Source of the DNA: CAWDYA01 sp963806495
GTDB lineage: Bacteria; Acidobacteriota; Polarisedimenticolia; JACPZX01; DASXTC01
Direction: 5' to 3'
Length of the DNA: 64,000 nucleotides
Assembly (NCBI GenBank): GCA_963806495.1
Contig: CAWDYA010000005.1
Coordinates: 1 to 64,000 of the forward strand
Shown here: positions 9,801 to 18,492 of the stretch, piece by piece
Layout: each line of letters starts with the position of its first letter
How positions within the stretch are numbered: the first letter of the stretch is position 1
The notes under the pieces: model-generated
Seen by the model: only the letters and a program-made list of their open reading frames with translations
Told to the model about the DNA's origin: nothing
Database searches by the model: none
Position numbers and translations under genes: made by a program

Positions 9801-11504
9801 ATGCCCGAGGAACGAGAGTCGTTTCCGCTCGACGTCCTTTTCGTCGGTGGGGGGCCGGCCTGCCTGGCAGGCGCGATCCATCTGCATCAGCTCGTAACGG
9901 CGCACAACGCCGCGATCGAATCGGGCACATCCCAGGGAAAGCCTGTCGAACTGGAGATCGGCGTCATCGAGAAGGCGCGGGAGTTCGGGCACCATGGCCT
10001 GTCGGGCGCGGTGTTGAATCCGCTGGCGCTCGAGGAACTGATCCCGGACTACCTCGAGAAAGGTTGCCCCGTCGCGAGACGGGTCGAGCGGGAAGCGTTC
10101 TACTACCTGACACCACGCGGCCAGATCCGTATTCCTGAATTCCTGATTCCCCCGGATTCCGACAACCGGGGCTTCTATACCATCTCTTTGCAGAAGCTCA
10201 CAAAGTGGCTCGCCGAGGTTGCCGAGTCGCTCGGCATCTATCTCTTCCCCGCGACCACGGGCGTGGAGATCCTGTACGACGGCGATCGCGTCAGCGGCGT
10301 GCGCACGGGTGACAAGGGTCTCGAAGCGGGTGGAGGACGCAAGCCGAACTTCGAGCCCGGGATCAACATCGAGTCGCGGATCACCATCTTCGGCGAGGGG
10401 CCGTACGGGACCCTCTCGGAGGATCTCATCCTTCGGCACGATCTGCGCAAGGGGCGCAACCCGCAGGTCTACTCCCTCGGCTGCAAGGAGGTGATCAAGG
10501 TCGCGAAGACTCCCGGCGAAGGGTTTGTCTATCACACACTGGGATTCCCCCTGCGATCGAACCAGTTCGGCGGAGGGTTTTTCTACGAGCTCGACGAGGA
10601 CACCTACTCCGTGGGATTCGTCGCCAGCCTCTCATGGAAGGACCCGTTGTTCGACTGTCAGGCAGCCCTCCAGGCCTTCAAGAAGCATCCTCTGATTCAG
10701 TCGTACATCAAGGGAGGCGAGGTCCTGAGCTACGGTGCCAAGACGATTCCGGAGGGCGGCTACTGGTCCGTCCCGCGACCCTACGCTGCGGGGGCGCTGC
10801 TCGTGGGTGACTCGGCCGGCTTCGTGAACGTGAAACAGCTCAAGGGGATCCACTATGCGATGAAGTCGGGGATGATCGCCGCGCGCACGGCACTCGAGGC
10901 CCTTCTCGCGGGCGACGTTTCCGAGAAGAAACTGGCGGTCTACGAGGAGCGGCTCGCGGACTCGTACATCATGAAGAGCCTCTGGGCCGACAGGAATTTC
11001 CGGTCCTCCTTCGAGAAGGGGCTCCATCGTGGTCTTGTGTCTACCGGGATGCACCGCTGGCTCGGTGGCGGCTCGAAGACGATGACTCCGCTGCACCCGG
11101 ATCATCAGTCGTTCAGGCCGGCGTCCGAGGCGCACTCTGAGATCCCCGAGCCTCCCGGTTACGACGCGTCGACCGTGGTGGACAAGCTCACCGATGTGTT
11201 CAAGTCGGGCACCATCCACCGTGAGGATCAGCCGTCGCACATCAGGATCGTCGACCCCTCGAAGTGTGTCGACGTCTGCATCCCGAAGTTCGGCACAGCT
11301 CCCTGCACCCACTTCTGCCCGGCGAAGGTGTACGAACTCGCCGAGGATGGGGCGCCGCAGCGAATCCGGATCAACTTCAGCAACTGTGTCCACTGCAAGA
11401 CCTGTGTCATCCTCGATCCGATCGATGTCATCGCCGGCGACCACATCCAGAACATCGACTGGCGCGCACCGGCCGAAGGTGGTCCGAAGTATCTGAAGCT
11501 CTAA
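9801..11504 (+). CDS. Electron transfer flavoprotein-ubiquinone oxidoreductase
   Basis: 567 aa, full length for ETF-QO, which passes electrons from ETF (fatty-acid and amino-acid oxidation) to membrane quinone. FAD-binding motif VLFVGGGPACLAGAI is at the N-terminus. The central part has GFVYHTLGFPL and the GGYWSVPRPYAAGALLVGD flavin segment. The C-terminus carries the [4Fe-4S] ligands in CTHFCPAKVYE and NCVHCKTC. Two ATGs (9798, 9801) follow aggaggg; I prefer the second for spacing. The etfAB genes are not in this window. It stands alone between the small secreted gene and the DUF11 locus. Confidence 0.93.
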   Translation: MPEERESFPLDVLFVGGGPACLAGAIHLHQLVTAHNAAIESGTSQGKPVELEIGVIEKAREFGHHGLSGAVLNPLALEELIPDYLEKGCPVARRVEREAFYYLTPRGQIRIPEFLIPPDSDNRGFYTISLQKLTKWLAEVAESLGIYLFPATTGVEILYDGDRVSGVRTGDKGLEAGGGRKPNFEPGINIESRITIFGEGPYGTLSEDLILRHDLRKGRNPQVYSLGCKEVIKVAKTPGEGFVYHTLGFPLRSNQFGGGFFYELDEDTYSVGFVASLSWKDPLFDCQAALQAFKKHPLIQSYIKGGEVLSYGAKTIPEGGYWSVPRPYAAGALLVGDSAGFVNVKQLKGIHYAMKSGMIAARTALEALLAGDVSEKKLAVYEERLADSYIMKSLWADRNFRSSFEKGLHRGLVSTGMHRWLGGGSKTMTPLHPDHQSFRPASEAHSEIPEPPGYDASTVVDKLTDVFKSGTIHREDQPSHIRIVDPSKCVDVCIPKFGTAPCTHFCPAKVYELAEDGAPQRIRINFSNCVHCKTCVILDPIDVIAGDHIQNIDWRAPAEGGPKYLKL

Positions 11505-11557
11505 CCCGCCACCCTCCTCCCCGATCTCCACACACCGCGACAACCCAGAAAGCCAAT

Positions 11558-11587
11558 ATGCACATGCTTGCGCGGCCGTATGTGCAT
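11558..11587. repeat. Inverted repeat upstream of the DUF11 operon promoter
   Basis: atgcacat at 11558-11565 and its exact complement atgtgcat at 11580-11587, with two more pairs inside (one G-U). It sits 10 bp before the -35 box at 11598 and has no T run, so an operator or mRNA-end hairpin fits better than a terminator. Confidence 0.5.
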
Positions 11588-11597
11588 TGCTAGAAAC

Positions 11598-11626
11598 TTG
11601 ACTTCACCTAGTCTCCTTCCTAGATT
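11598..11626 (+). promoter_or_regulatory. Sigma-70-like promoter of the DUF11 locus
   Basis: TTGACT (11598-11603), 17-bp spacer, TAGATT (11621-11626), in an AT-richer gap. About 115 nt of untranslated leader would precede the ATG at 11748. Confidence 0.55.
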
Positions 11627-11747
11627 CTCGTTGTTCCAAAAGGTGCGGCTCTTATAAATATCTGCAAAATAAGAAGAAATCGTCACGCTGGGATGCATCA
11701 CAGAGCCGGCCGAAGGAGTGTTCGGTCAATCGAAGGAGGGTGTGAGG

Positions 11748-12275
11748 ATGTCTCAGCTCGGTGCCAGGGTCGTCGCCGGACTCGGTCTGCTGCTTGCGGG
11801 GGTGATTTACGCATCGCCCGCCGTGGCCGACGATGCGGCAAAGCAGGGACCGGAGATCGTCGTCAAGGTCGCGGTTGCGCGGGAGGTTGTGGTGAAGGCT
11901 GCCGACGGCAGCGAGAAGGTGGAGTTGCGCGAGGTCACCTCGGCGGGGCCGGGCGACACCCTGGTCTACAGCATCACCTACACGAACAAGGGAACCGAAG
12001 CCGCGCGAAACACACGGATCGTCGATCCGGTGCCCAGCGGAACACGCGTCATCCCCGGAGCCTGGACGGCGCCCGGGGCGGAGTTGAGCGTCAGCGTCGA
12101 CGGTGGCAGGACGTTCCAGCCCTACCCGGTCCGGCACTCCGTCACGACGGATGACGGACGGATCGTCGTGAAGGAAGTCGAGCCCGAGCGTTACACCCAT
12201 CTGCGCTGGACGGCCCTCGAGCCGCTGCCCCCCAGCGAAACGCGCACCGCCACGTTCAAGGTCGAGGTCCGCTAA
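11748..12275 (+). CDS. Secreted DUF11-domain protein
   Basis: 175 aa. Signal peptide MSQLGARVVAGLGLLLAGV cut near YASPAVADD, then a single DUF11-type beta-sandwich: GDTLVYSITYTNKGTEAARNT, DPVPSGTRVIPG and a terminal SETRTATFKVEV. The start at 11748 is chosen for the cgaaggagggtg ribosome site. First of three consecutive exported genes with DUF11-like repeats, so probably a structural or assembly partner of the large protein encoded downstream. No enzymatic motif is visible. Confidence 0.8.
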   Translation: MSQLGARVVAGLGLLLAGVIYASPAVADDAAKQGPEIVVKVAVAREVVVKAADGSEKVELREVTSAGPGDTLVYSITYTNKGTEAARNTRIVDPVPSGTRVIPGAWTAPGAELSVSVDGGRTFQPYPVRHSVTTDDGRIVVKEVEPERYTHLRWTALEPLPPSETRTATFKVEVR

Positions 12276-12310
12276 CCATGTCGGTTGCATCCGAGAGGAG
12301 ATCCGGAATC

Positions 12311-13186
12311 ATGAATCGATTCGTGACGCGTACGATGTCCGCTTTCGGGGTCATGGCCCTTCTTGCCCTCGCTTCGGGCCCGCTCTGGGCGGCGGGCACG
12401 CCGGCTGGAACGTCCATCACCAACCAGGCCACGGTCGACTACACCGACGTCAACGGAAACCCGTTGCAGACGCTCAGCAACGTGGTCACAACCGTCGTCA
12501 GCCAGGTGACCTCCGTGACCGTGGACCCCGACAGATCCTCCAGCGCGACACCGGGCGACACGATCTACTACGCGCATGACGTGACGAACAACGGCAACGG
12601 GTCGGATACGTTCGACCTCACCGCCGTCAGCAGCAATGGATGGTCGACAGTGGTCTACGCCGACAACGACGCGTCCGGCACGTTCACCGCCGGCGACACG
12701 GTCATCAGCGACACCGGCAGTCTGGCCGCTGGCGGCGTGCAGATGATCATCGTGGAGATCACGGTGCCCTCCGGGACCGCCAGCGGGACCTCAGATACGC
12801 TCTCGGTCACCGCCACGTCGCAGTTCAATTCGGGCGTGCAGGACTCGGCGACGGACACGACCACCGTCAACGCCCCGAACGTGGCCGCCGTGAAGTCCGT
12901 CCTTCCGGCCGGACCGCAGCCCCCCGGGACCGTCCTGACCTACTCGATCGTCGTGACCAACAACGGCACCAGCAACGCAAGCGCCGTCGTCCTCACCGAC
13001 CCGGTTCCGGCCAACACGACCTACGTGCCTGGAAGCATGACGCTGAACGGGACCGGCAAGACGGACGTGGCGCTCGATGACGAAGGAGACTTCAACGTGA
13101 CCACCGCAGGCGCGATCACGATGTCGATCGGTGTTCTGGCACCATCGGCTTCGGCGACCGTGACCTTCCAGGTCACCATCGACTAG
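12311..13186 (+). CDS. Secreted DUF11-repeat protein
   Basis: 291 aa. Signal peptide MNRFVTRTMSAFGVMALLALA ending LWAAG, then ITNQATVDYTDVNGN and two beta-sandwich repeats. The second is a classic DUF11: PPGTVLTYSIVVTNNGTSNA with DPVPANTTYVPGS. The composition is Thr/Ser/Val rich with few Lys or Cys, as in extracellular beta proteins. I chose 12311 over the ATG at 12278 because gagaggag lies before it. 35 bp after the previous gene, so co-transcribed. A strong hairpin follows the stop. Confidence 0.8.
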   Translation: MNRFVTRTMSAFGVMALLALASGPLWAAGTPAGTSITNQATVDYTDVNGNPLQTLSNVVTTVVSQVTSVTVDPDRSSSATPGDTIYYAHDVTNNGNGSDTFDLTAVSSNGWSTVVYADNDASGTFTAGDTVISDTGSLAAGGVQMIIVEITVPSGTASGTSDTLSVTATSQFNSGVQDSATDTTTVNAPNVAAVKSVLPAGPQPPGTVLTYSIVVTNNGTSNASAVVLTDPVPANTTYVPGSMTLNGTGKTDVALDDEGDFNVTTAGAITMSIGVLAPSASATVTFQVTID

Positions 13187-13212
13187 ACGCCCTAGAGTCT
13201 GTAGCAGGCACG

Positions 13213-13257
13213 GAGGCAGGTACGCGATGGATCCGGGATCCATGGCGTGCCTGCCTC
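13213..13257 (+). terminator. Long hairpin between the DUF11 genes
   Basis: A 21-bp stem (13213-13233 with 13237-13257) with one G-U pair, one mismatch and a 3-nt loop. No adjacent T run, so it could end transcription weakly or protect the upstream mRNA and lower expression of the large gene downstream. Confidence 0.5.
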
Positions 13258-13303
13258 GAAGCGTTTTCAGGGGCGGGGTCTCGTCCCGTCCCGGGCGGGC
13301 CAT

Positions 13304-16300
13304 ATGCGGGAAAAAACGACGACCGGCCGGTTTCTGATCTCGTGTCTGGCCGCTTTGTCGGTTTCCGTGGGTAGCGCGGGCGCGGCCACGGCGCCCGGTA
13401 CGGTGATCGTCAACGTGGCGACCGCCGAGCACAGCGGCGGCTCGGGTCCCCTCTCGGGCACCATCACCGTGACCAGCAACGCGGTGAGCACGCCGGTCCT
13501 CGCGCCGGCCAGCCTTCTCGTCACCAAGAGCTCCGACCCCTCCGGCACCGTACCGCCGGCGACGGTCGTCACCTTCCGGCTGATGGTCGAGAATCCCTCG
13601 TCGGTCGGTCTGACCAACGCCATCATCATCGATCCAATCGATCCACTGCTGATGGATCCCACCGACGTGAGCGATGTGTCCGTTCCGGACGGCGGAGCGG
13701 GGGGCGCGCCGATTCCACTGACGGCATCCTACGACGTGGCGGGGCGAACGCTACGCTGGACGATCCCGGACATCCCGGCCGGCGCGCGGTTCGAGCTGAC
13801 GTTCCGATCGCAGATAGACCCGGCGGCGCCGGAGGATTCGGTGATCCGGAACGTGACCTCGCAGACAAGCGACCAGGATCCGATCGGCACCGGCTCCAAC
13901 GTCGTCGTCCTCGGCGTGCTCTCCGCGCCGCTGAAGATCACAAAGCTGGCGAACCGGAGCCGCGTCGACGTGGGCGGCCTCGTGGGATACACCGTGGAAG
14001 TGACGAACATCAGCCCGTCGCTCTCCCTCACGTCGGCCGAGGTCACGGATCGGCTCCCGAAGGGATTTTCCTATCTGGAGAAGAGCACGCGGATCGACGG
14101 CGCGAAGAGCGACGATCCGGTTCGTGACGGGTCGTCCAACAGGAATCTGACGTTCCTGCTCGGAGATCTCGCGGTCGGGCAGACGGTCCGGCTCGGGTAC
14201 GTCGCGATTCCGACGCCTATCGCCGAAGGTCACGACGGGATCAACCGGGCCGAGGTTCGCGCGACCACCCCGTCAGGCACACCGGTCGGCGCGGGGCCGG
14301 TCGAGGTTCGCGTCCGGGTGGACAGCTCGCTCGTGTCCGGCGAATCGGTGGTGATGGGGCGGGTCTTCGTCGACGACAACCACAACGGACTCTACGACGA
14401 GGGAGAGGTGGGGGTCCCGATGACCCGGGTGTATCTCGAGGACGGGACCTTCGCGATCACCGATGTTGTCGGCAAGTACCACATCGAGGCAGTGCGGTCA
14501 GGGCTCCATGTGCTCAAGACGGACGCCTCCACGATGCCCGAGGGCTTGGGGGCGTTTGCATCGTGGAGCCGGTCGGCCGGTGGCGGCGGAACGCAGTTTC
14601 TCGATCTCGGCTCCGACGAGCTGTTCAAGTCGAACGTCGCCACCGGCGGGTGGGGGATCTCCCTGGCGCGCCTCGATGCCCGCGGTGTCTATCGCACCGA
14701 GGGGAAGGAGGATCGGACCGTGGAATTCCCCCCGGTCCTGGCTTCGGCGATTTTCGAGCCCGAGAGGGACGAAATGCGCGAGACGGGCAAGGCGGTGGTT
14801 GAGGGTTACGCGGGCCTGATCCGCGAGCGAGGAGGCCGGCTGATCTCGCTCGAGGTGGAACCGTCCTTCTACCCGATGGCGGATGAACCGCTGATGCGAA
14901 GACGGGCCGAAAGGCTGAGAGAGGATCTCTCGCGACTCGCGATGGCACAGAAGACCCGGACACCCGGCGGTGCCGCGACCGCCGACGCTGCTCCCGAAGC
15001 CGTCGAGCAGACCGTGGTCACCGCTTCCTCGCATCGGAGCTCGCCCGAGACTGCCGCCCTCGAGGAGCGTGTCAAGCAGATGGATCCAGCGCCGGACCTC
15101 CTGCTGCCTGTCGAGTCCGAGCCTCTCGGCACCGAGCGGACGAACGTCGAGGCGAAACTGCCCGCGGGTCTCACTCCGAAGCTGACCGTCAACGGAAAGG
15201 AGATCCCGGCTGACAGGATCGCCGTGCGTATGGAGACGAGCCTCACGAAGCTCGTCTTCTATCGCTACCAGGGGGTTGCCTTCCGCGAGGGTCGCAACTC
15301 GCTGGTCCTGGAGGGAATCGATCAGTGGGGCAACGCCCGCGCGTGGGTCGAGCGCACCATCGAGCGCGTGGGCCCTCCCCGGGAGCTCGTCATCCAGACC
15401 GCCGAAGGGACGCGGAAGGCCGACGGACGCACCCCGCTGGGCGTCCGGGTTCAGGCACGGGACGCGCTCGGTCTGCCGGTGGCCGACGGTACGCTGGTGA
15501 CGATGGATGTCGACCACGGGACGATCCTGGGGGTCGACGCCGATCCCGCGCAGGAGGGCTTCCAGGCTCGCACCCGCGACGGTGCCGCCTCGATCATGCT
15601 CTCACCGTCGGATGACGATTCACCGAGAGTGCTCACGGCGAAGGCGGGAGAGGCGGAGGCGGCCCAGGAGATCTCGCTCGCACCCGAGATCCGGGACTGG
15701 ATCGTCGCGGGCGTGGGTGAGGCGTCGATCGGCCATCGCGGTGACACCTCGGGCGCAGATCCATCCGATCTGCTCGAACAGAGCGGCGGGGCCGACGGCA
15801 GAGTGGCGTTGTTCGCACGAGGCCGGATAGCGGGCGCCTCGCTCATGACCTTCGCCTACGATTCGGGGCGCGAGCGCGACCCCGACCAGGTGTTCCGTCA
15901 GGTCGCGCCCGATCGGTTCTTCCCGATTTACGGTGACACCGGGAGGCAGGGATACGACGTCGAGGGACAGAGCAAGCTCTCGCTGCGTCTGGATCAGCCG
16001 AGGTCTTCCTTCACCGTGGGCGACTTCGTCACCGGGCTCTCCTCCGGCGACCTCCTCCGATACGATCGCTCACTGACGGGAGGCACGGGGCGCGTGGATC
16101 TTCACGGCTTCACCCTCCAGTCCTTCGGTGCCACGACCCCCCAGACCCAGGTGCGTGACGACCTGCCCGGCGCGGGGATCTCCGGGCCGTACCGCATGAC
16201 GCGGCGGCCGGTCATCGTCAACAGCGAGCAAGTGCGAATCGAGACGCGGGACCGGTTCCACGAGGAGCGCGTCATCTCCTCCCACCAGGCGTCACGATTC

Positions 16301-18142
16301 GCCGACTACGACATCGACTACACGGGAGGCTCGGTGCTGTTCAAGCGACCGGTCCCGTTCCAGGACGACGACTTCAACCCGGTCTACATCGTCATCATCT
16401 ACGAGACCCTCGATGGGGCGGGCGACGAGGTGGTCGCCGGAGGCAGGATGGGCTACCGGTTCGGGGAGGCGGCAGAGGTAGGCGCGACCTACGTGGATGA
16501 GGCGCGGGACGGAGGGGATTTCATCCTCCGGGGAACCGATTTCAGAATGCGGCACGGATTCTCGAAGGGCAGCCTGGAGCTGTCGGGCGAAGCGGCGGAG
16601 ACCGAAGTGGCCTCGCAGGATCCCTCCGGTGCTGTCTCCTTCCGCACCGCCGCGACAATCGGAGGCCATGTCACCCTCGCGGGCACCTATCGGAACGTCG
16701 CCTCGGGTTTCTCCAACCTCTCGCGGACCGGCCTGACGGACGCCGGCACCGTGAGGTGGGGATTCGAAGGGAAGGCCGAGCTGCCGGGAAAATCGAGTCT
16801 GGCCACGGAGTTCTACTCCCAGCAGGATTCACTCGGGGCGCGCGATCGCAGAGTGGCCTCCCTGGACTGGGAGGGGCACGTCGGCGAGCGTGTCACCGCA
16901 CGGTCGGGTGTGAAGGACCTCAGGGCCGTGACGCCGGACACCGGGGAGCCGGAGACATCCCGTCTGGTGAGTGCGGGGGCGAGTGTGCGGCTCGCCTCGC
17001 GCCTCGACGGGCAGATCGCTCGCCAGCAGGTCGTTTCGGGAGCGGCGCTGGCCGAGTACCCGACACGGACGTCGCTCGGACTGAACTACAGGCTGACCGA
17101 TGAGACGCGGGGCTTTCTACGACAGGAACTGGATCAGTTCGACGGTGGAAACGCCTCGCGCAGCGTCGTCGGTCTGGAGAGCCACCTGACACGCAATACG
17201 GTGATGGAGAGCCGTTACAGCCTCGAGGACGCGCTGACAGGGGAGAGGGGGGCGGCGCAGATGGGGATCAGGACGCGTCTGCCGCTCAATCGCGACTGGC
17301 TGGGCGATGCCGCTGTCGAACGGGTCGCGGCCACGCGTGGAAGCAGCGCAGGAGACTTCACCTCGCTGGGTGTCGGATTCGAGTATCTTCCCGCCAGAGT
17401 CAAGTTCACAACACGCTACGAGTTCCGGCTCGGTGAGCTGGATCAGCGCCATGTGCTCACCGCCGCGGGCGCCACGCGGGTGACGGATGCGCTCAGCCTG
17501 TTCTGCCGACAGCGCCTGTTTCTGGTGAGCCCGGATGTCGGGAGCTCCCGCTTCGACGGAGACGGGCTGCTCGGCTTCGCCTACCGACCTGTCAGGGTCG
17601 ACCGTGTGAACTTTCTGTTCAAGCTCCAGGGGCAGAAGGGCGACGGCCTGATCGGCACCACATCACCGCAGGCGCGCTCGCTGCTGGGTGTCCTCGAGGT
17701 CAACTACCAGCCGGCGGCGAGAGTGCACCTGCTGAACCGGCTCGCCATGAAGCGCAGCGAGGATGCCTTCGATGGCGCTTCCTTCTCGAGTCTGACGCGG
17801 TTGAGCGAGATGCGGGCTCTGATCGACATCACGGATCGATGGAACGCGGGGGCGAGCGTCCGATTCCTCGACCAGATCACCACGTCGTCCCGGCTCACGG
17901 GCCTGGGCCTCGAGGCGGGCTATCGTGTCGTCAAGGACATGATGCTGGTCGCCGGCTACAACATCGCGGGATTCAAGGCTGGCGGTTTCGGTGACGGTGA
18001 TCTGCGCGACGCCGGGCCCTTTCTGTCGGTGCGATTCAAGTTCGACGAGGAAACGGTGCTGGGTCTCACCCACGCGCTCGCAGGAAAAGCCCGCAGCGAT
18101 CAGCCGGAAGAGTCTCAGGCGAGCCCGACGGGAAACCGGTAG
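13304..18142 (+). CDS. Giant outer-membrane DUF11/SdrD-B/beta-barrel protein
   Basis: 1612 aa. Signal peptide (1-~28). Residues ~30-340 hold three DUF11-like beta-sandwiches (GLVGYTVEVTNISPS, TDRLPKGFSYL). An SdrD B-like or carboxypeptidase-regulatory domain follows (~350-415: DDNHNGLYDEGEVGVP, VVGKYHIEAV). Next are an OmpA-like helical stretch (~490-545), an Ig/invasin-like domain (RVQARDALGLPVADGT, ~720), and from ~830 to the end alternating hydrophobic strands like an outer-membrane barrel (VRFKFDEETVLGL near the end). The start ATG at 13304 is the first before a good signal peptide. Possibly anchors or exports the two smaller DUF11 proteins. The last 28 bp overlap the convergent TSP3 gene. 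Substrate unknown. Confidence 0.8.
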   Translation: MREKTTTGRFLISCLAALSVSVGSAGAATAPGTVIVNVATAEHSGGSGPLSGTITVTSNAVSTPVLAPASLLVTKSSDPSGTVPPATVVTFRLMVENPSSVGLTNAIIIDPIDPLLMDPTDVSDVSVPDGGAGGAPIPLTASYDVAGRTLRWTIPDIPAGARFELTFRSQIDPAAPEDSVIRNVTSQTSDQDPIGTGSNVVVLGVLSAPLKITKLANRSRVDVGGLVGYTVEVTNISPSLSLTSAEVTDRLPKGFSYLEKSTRIDGAKSDDPVRDGSSNRNLTFLLGDLAVGQTVRLGYVAIPTPIAEGHDGINRAEVRATTPSGTPVGAGPVEVRVRVDSSLVSGESVVMGRVFVDDNHNGLYDEGEVGVPMTRVYLEDGTFAITDVVGKYHIEAVRSGLHVLKTDASTMPEGLGAFASWSRSAGGGGTQFLDLGSDELFKSNVATGGWGISLARLDARGVYRTEGKEDRTVEFPPVLASAIFEPERDEMRETGKAVVEGYAGLIRERGGRLISLEVEPSFYPMADEPLMRRRAERLREDLSRLAMAQKTRTPGGAATADAAPEAVEQTVVTASSHRSSPETAALEERVKQMDPAPDLLLPVESEPLGTERTNVEAKLPAGLTPKLTVNGKEIPADRIAVRMETSLTKLVFYRYQGVAFREGRNSLVLEGIDQWGNARAWVERTIERVGPPRELVIQTAEGTRKADGRTPLGVRVQARDALGLPVADGTLVTMDVDHGTILGVDADPAQEGFQARTRDGAASIMLSPSDDDSPRVLTAKAGEAEAAQEISLAPEIRDWIVAGVGEASIGHRGDTSGADPSDLLEQSGGADGRVALFARGRIAGASLMTFAYDSGRERDPDQVFRQVAPDRFFPIYGDTGRQGYDVEGQSKLSLRLDQPRSSFTVGDFVTGLSSGDLLRYDRSLTGGTGRVDLHGFTLQSFGATTPQTQVRDDLPGAGISGPYRMTRRPVIVNSEQVRIETRDRFHEERVISSHQASRFADYDIDYTGGSVLFKRPVPFQDDDFNPVYIVIIYETLDGAGDEVVAGGRMGYRFGEAAEVGATYVDEARDGGDFILRGTDFRMRHGFSKGSLELSGEAAETEVASQDPSGAVSFRTAATIGGHVTLAGTYRNVASGFSNLSRTGLTDAGTVRWGFEGKAELPGKSSLATEFYSQQDSLGARDRRVASLDWEGHVGERVTARSGVKDLRAVTPDTGEPETSRLVSAGASVRLASRLDGQIARQQVVSGAALAEYPTRTSLGLNYRLTDETRGFLRQELDQFDGGNASRSVVGLESHLTRNTVMESRYSLEDALTGERGAAQMGIRTRLPLNRDWLGDAAVERVAATRGSSAGDFTSLGVGFEYLPARVKFTTRYEFRLGELDQRHVLTAAGATRVTDALSLFCRQRLFLVSPDVGSSRFDGDGLLGFAYRPVRVDRVNFLFKLQGQKGDGLIGTTSPQARSLLGVLEVNYQPAARVHLLNRLAMKRSEDAFDGASFSSLTRLSEMRALIDITDRWNAGASVRFLDQITTSSRLTGLGLEAGYRVVKDMMLVAGYNIAGFKAGGFGDGDLRDAGPFLSVRFKFDEETVLGLTHALAGKARSDQPEESQASPTGNR

Positions 18143-18459
18143 GCTCTTTCCCGCTTGAGGTCGCGAACCGAGCAGCCGTTGCGGTCCACTCCGATCGAAC
18201 CGGGCGCCGTCCGGGTGCACCGGTCGCGCCCGTCGGGGACGCCGTCCGCGTCGGTGTCGGTTTCGCATCCCGAGGCATCAACGGGATAGCCCCAGTCCGT
18301 CTCCGGGCAGAGATCCGCGCCATCCGGCACACCGTCGCTGTCGCCGTCGACGTCGGCCCCGGGCGCGGTCGTCAGGACGGTATGCAGGGGCGGCGGCACT
18401 TCGAACGGGGTTCCTGCGAGCAGGAGCAAAGAGAGGAGCGGGGCGACGAGCGGTTCCAT
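18115..18459 (-). CDS. Secreted thrombospondin type-3 repeat protein
   Basis: 114 aa. Signal-like N-terminus MEPLVAPLLSLLLLAG, a Pro-rich linker, then TSP3 calcium-binding repeats: DVDGDSDGVPDGADLCPET and DTDADGVPDGRDRC, each with a Cys. Such repeats usually sit before an OmpA peptidoglycan-binding domain, which is absent here, so the protein is short for the family. It is convergent with and overlaps the giant DUF11 gene by 28 bp. A calcium-binding periplasmic role is inferred. Confidence 0.7.
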   Translation of the reverse strand: MEPLVAPLLSLLLLAGTPFEVPPPLHTVLTTAPGADVDGDSDGVPDGADLCPETDWGYPVDASGCETDTDADGVPDGRDRCTRTAPGSIGVDRNGCSVRDLKRERAYRFPVGLA

Positions 18460-18492
18460 GAGGAGGCAATATTCGTCCGGCGTGGGGGCTCG

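Noticed and set aside
11505..11747. tRNA gene in the AT-richer gap
   Set aside because: No T-arm (GTTCGA) or cloverleaf; the inverted repeat is only one hairpin.
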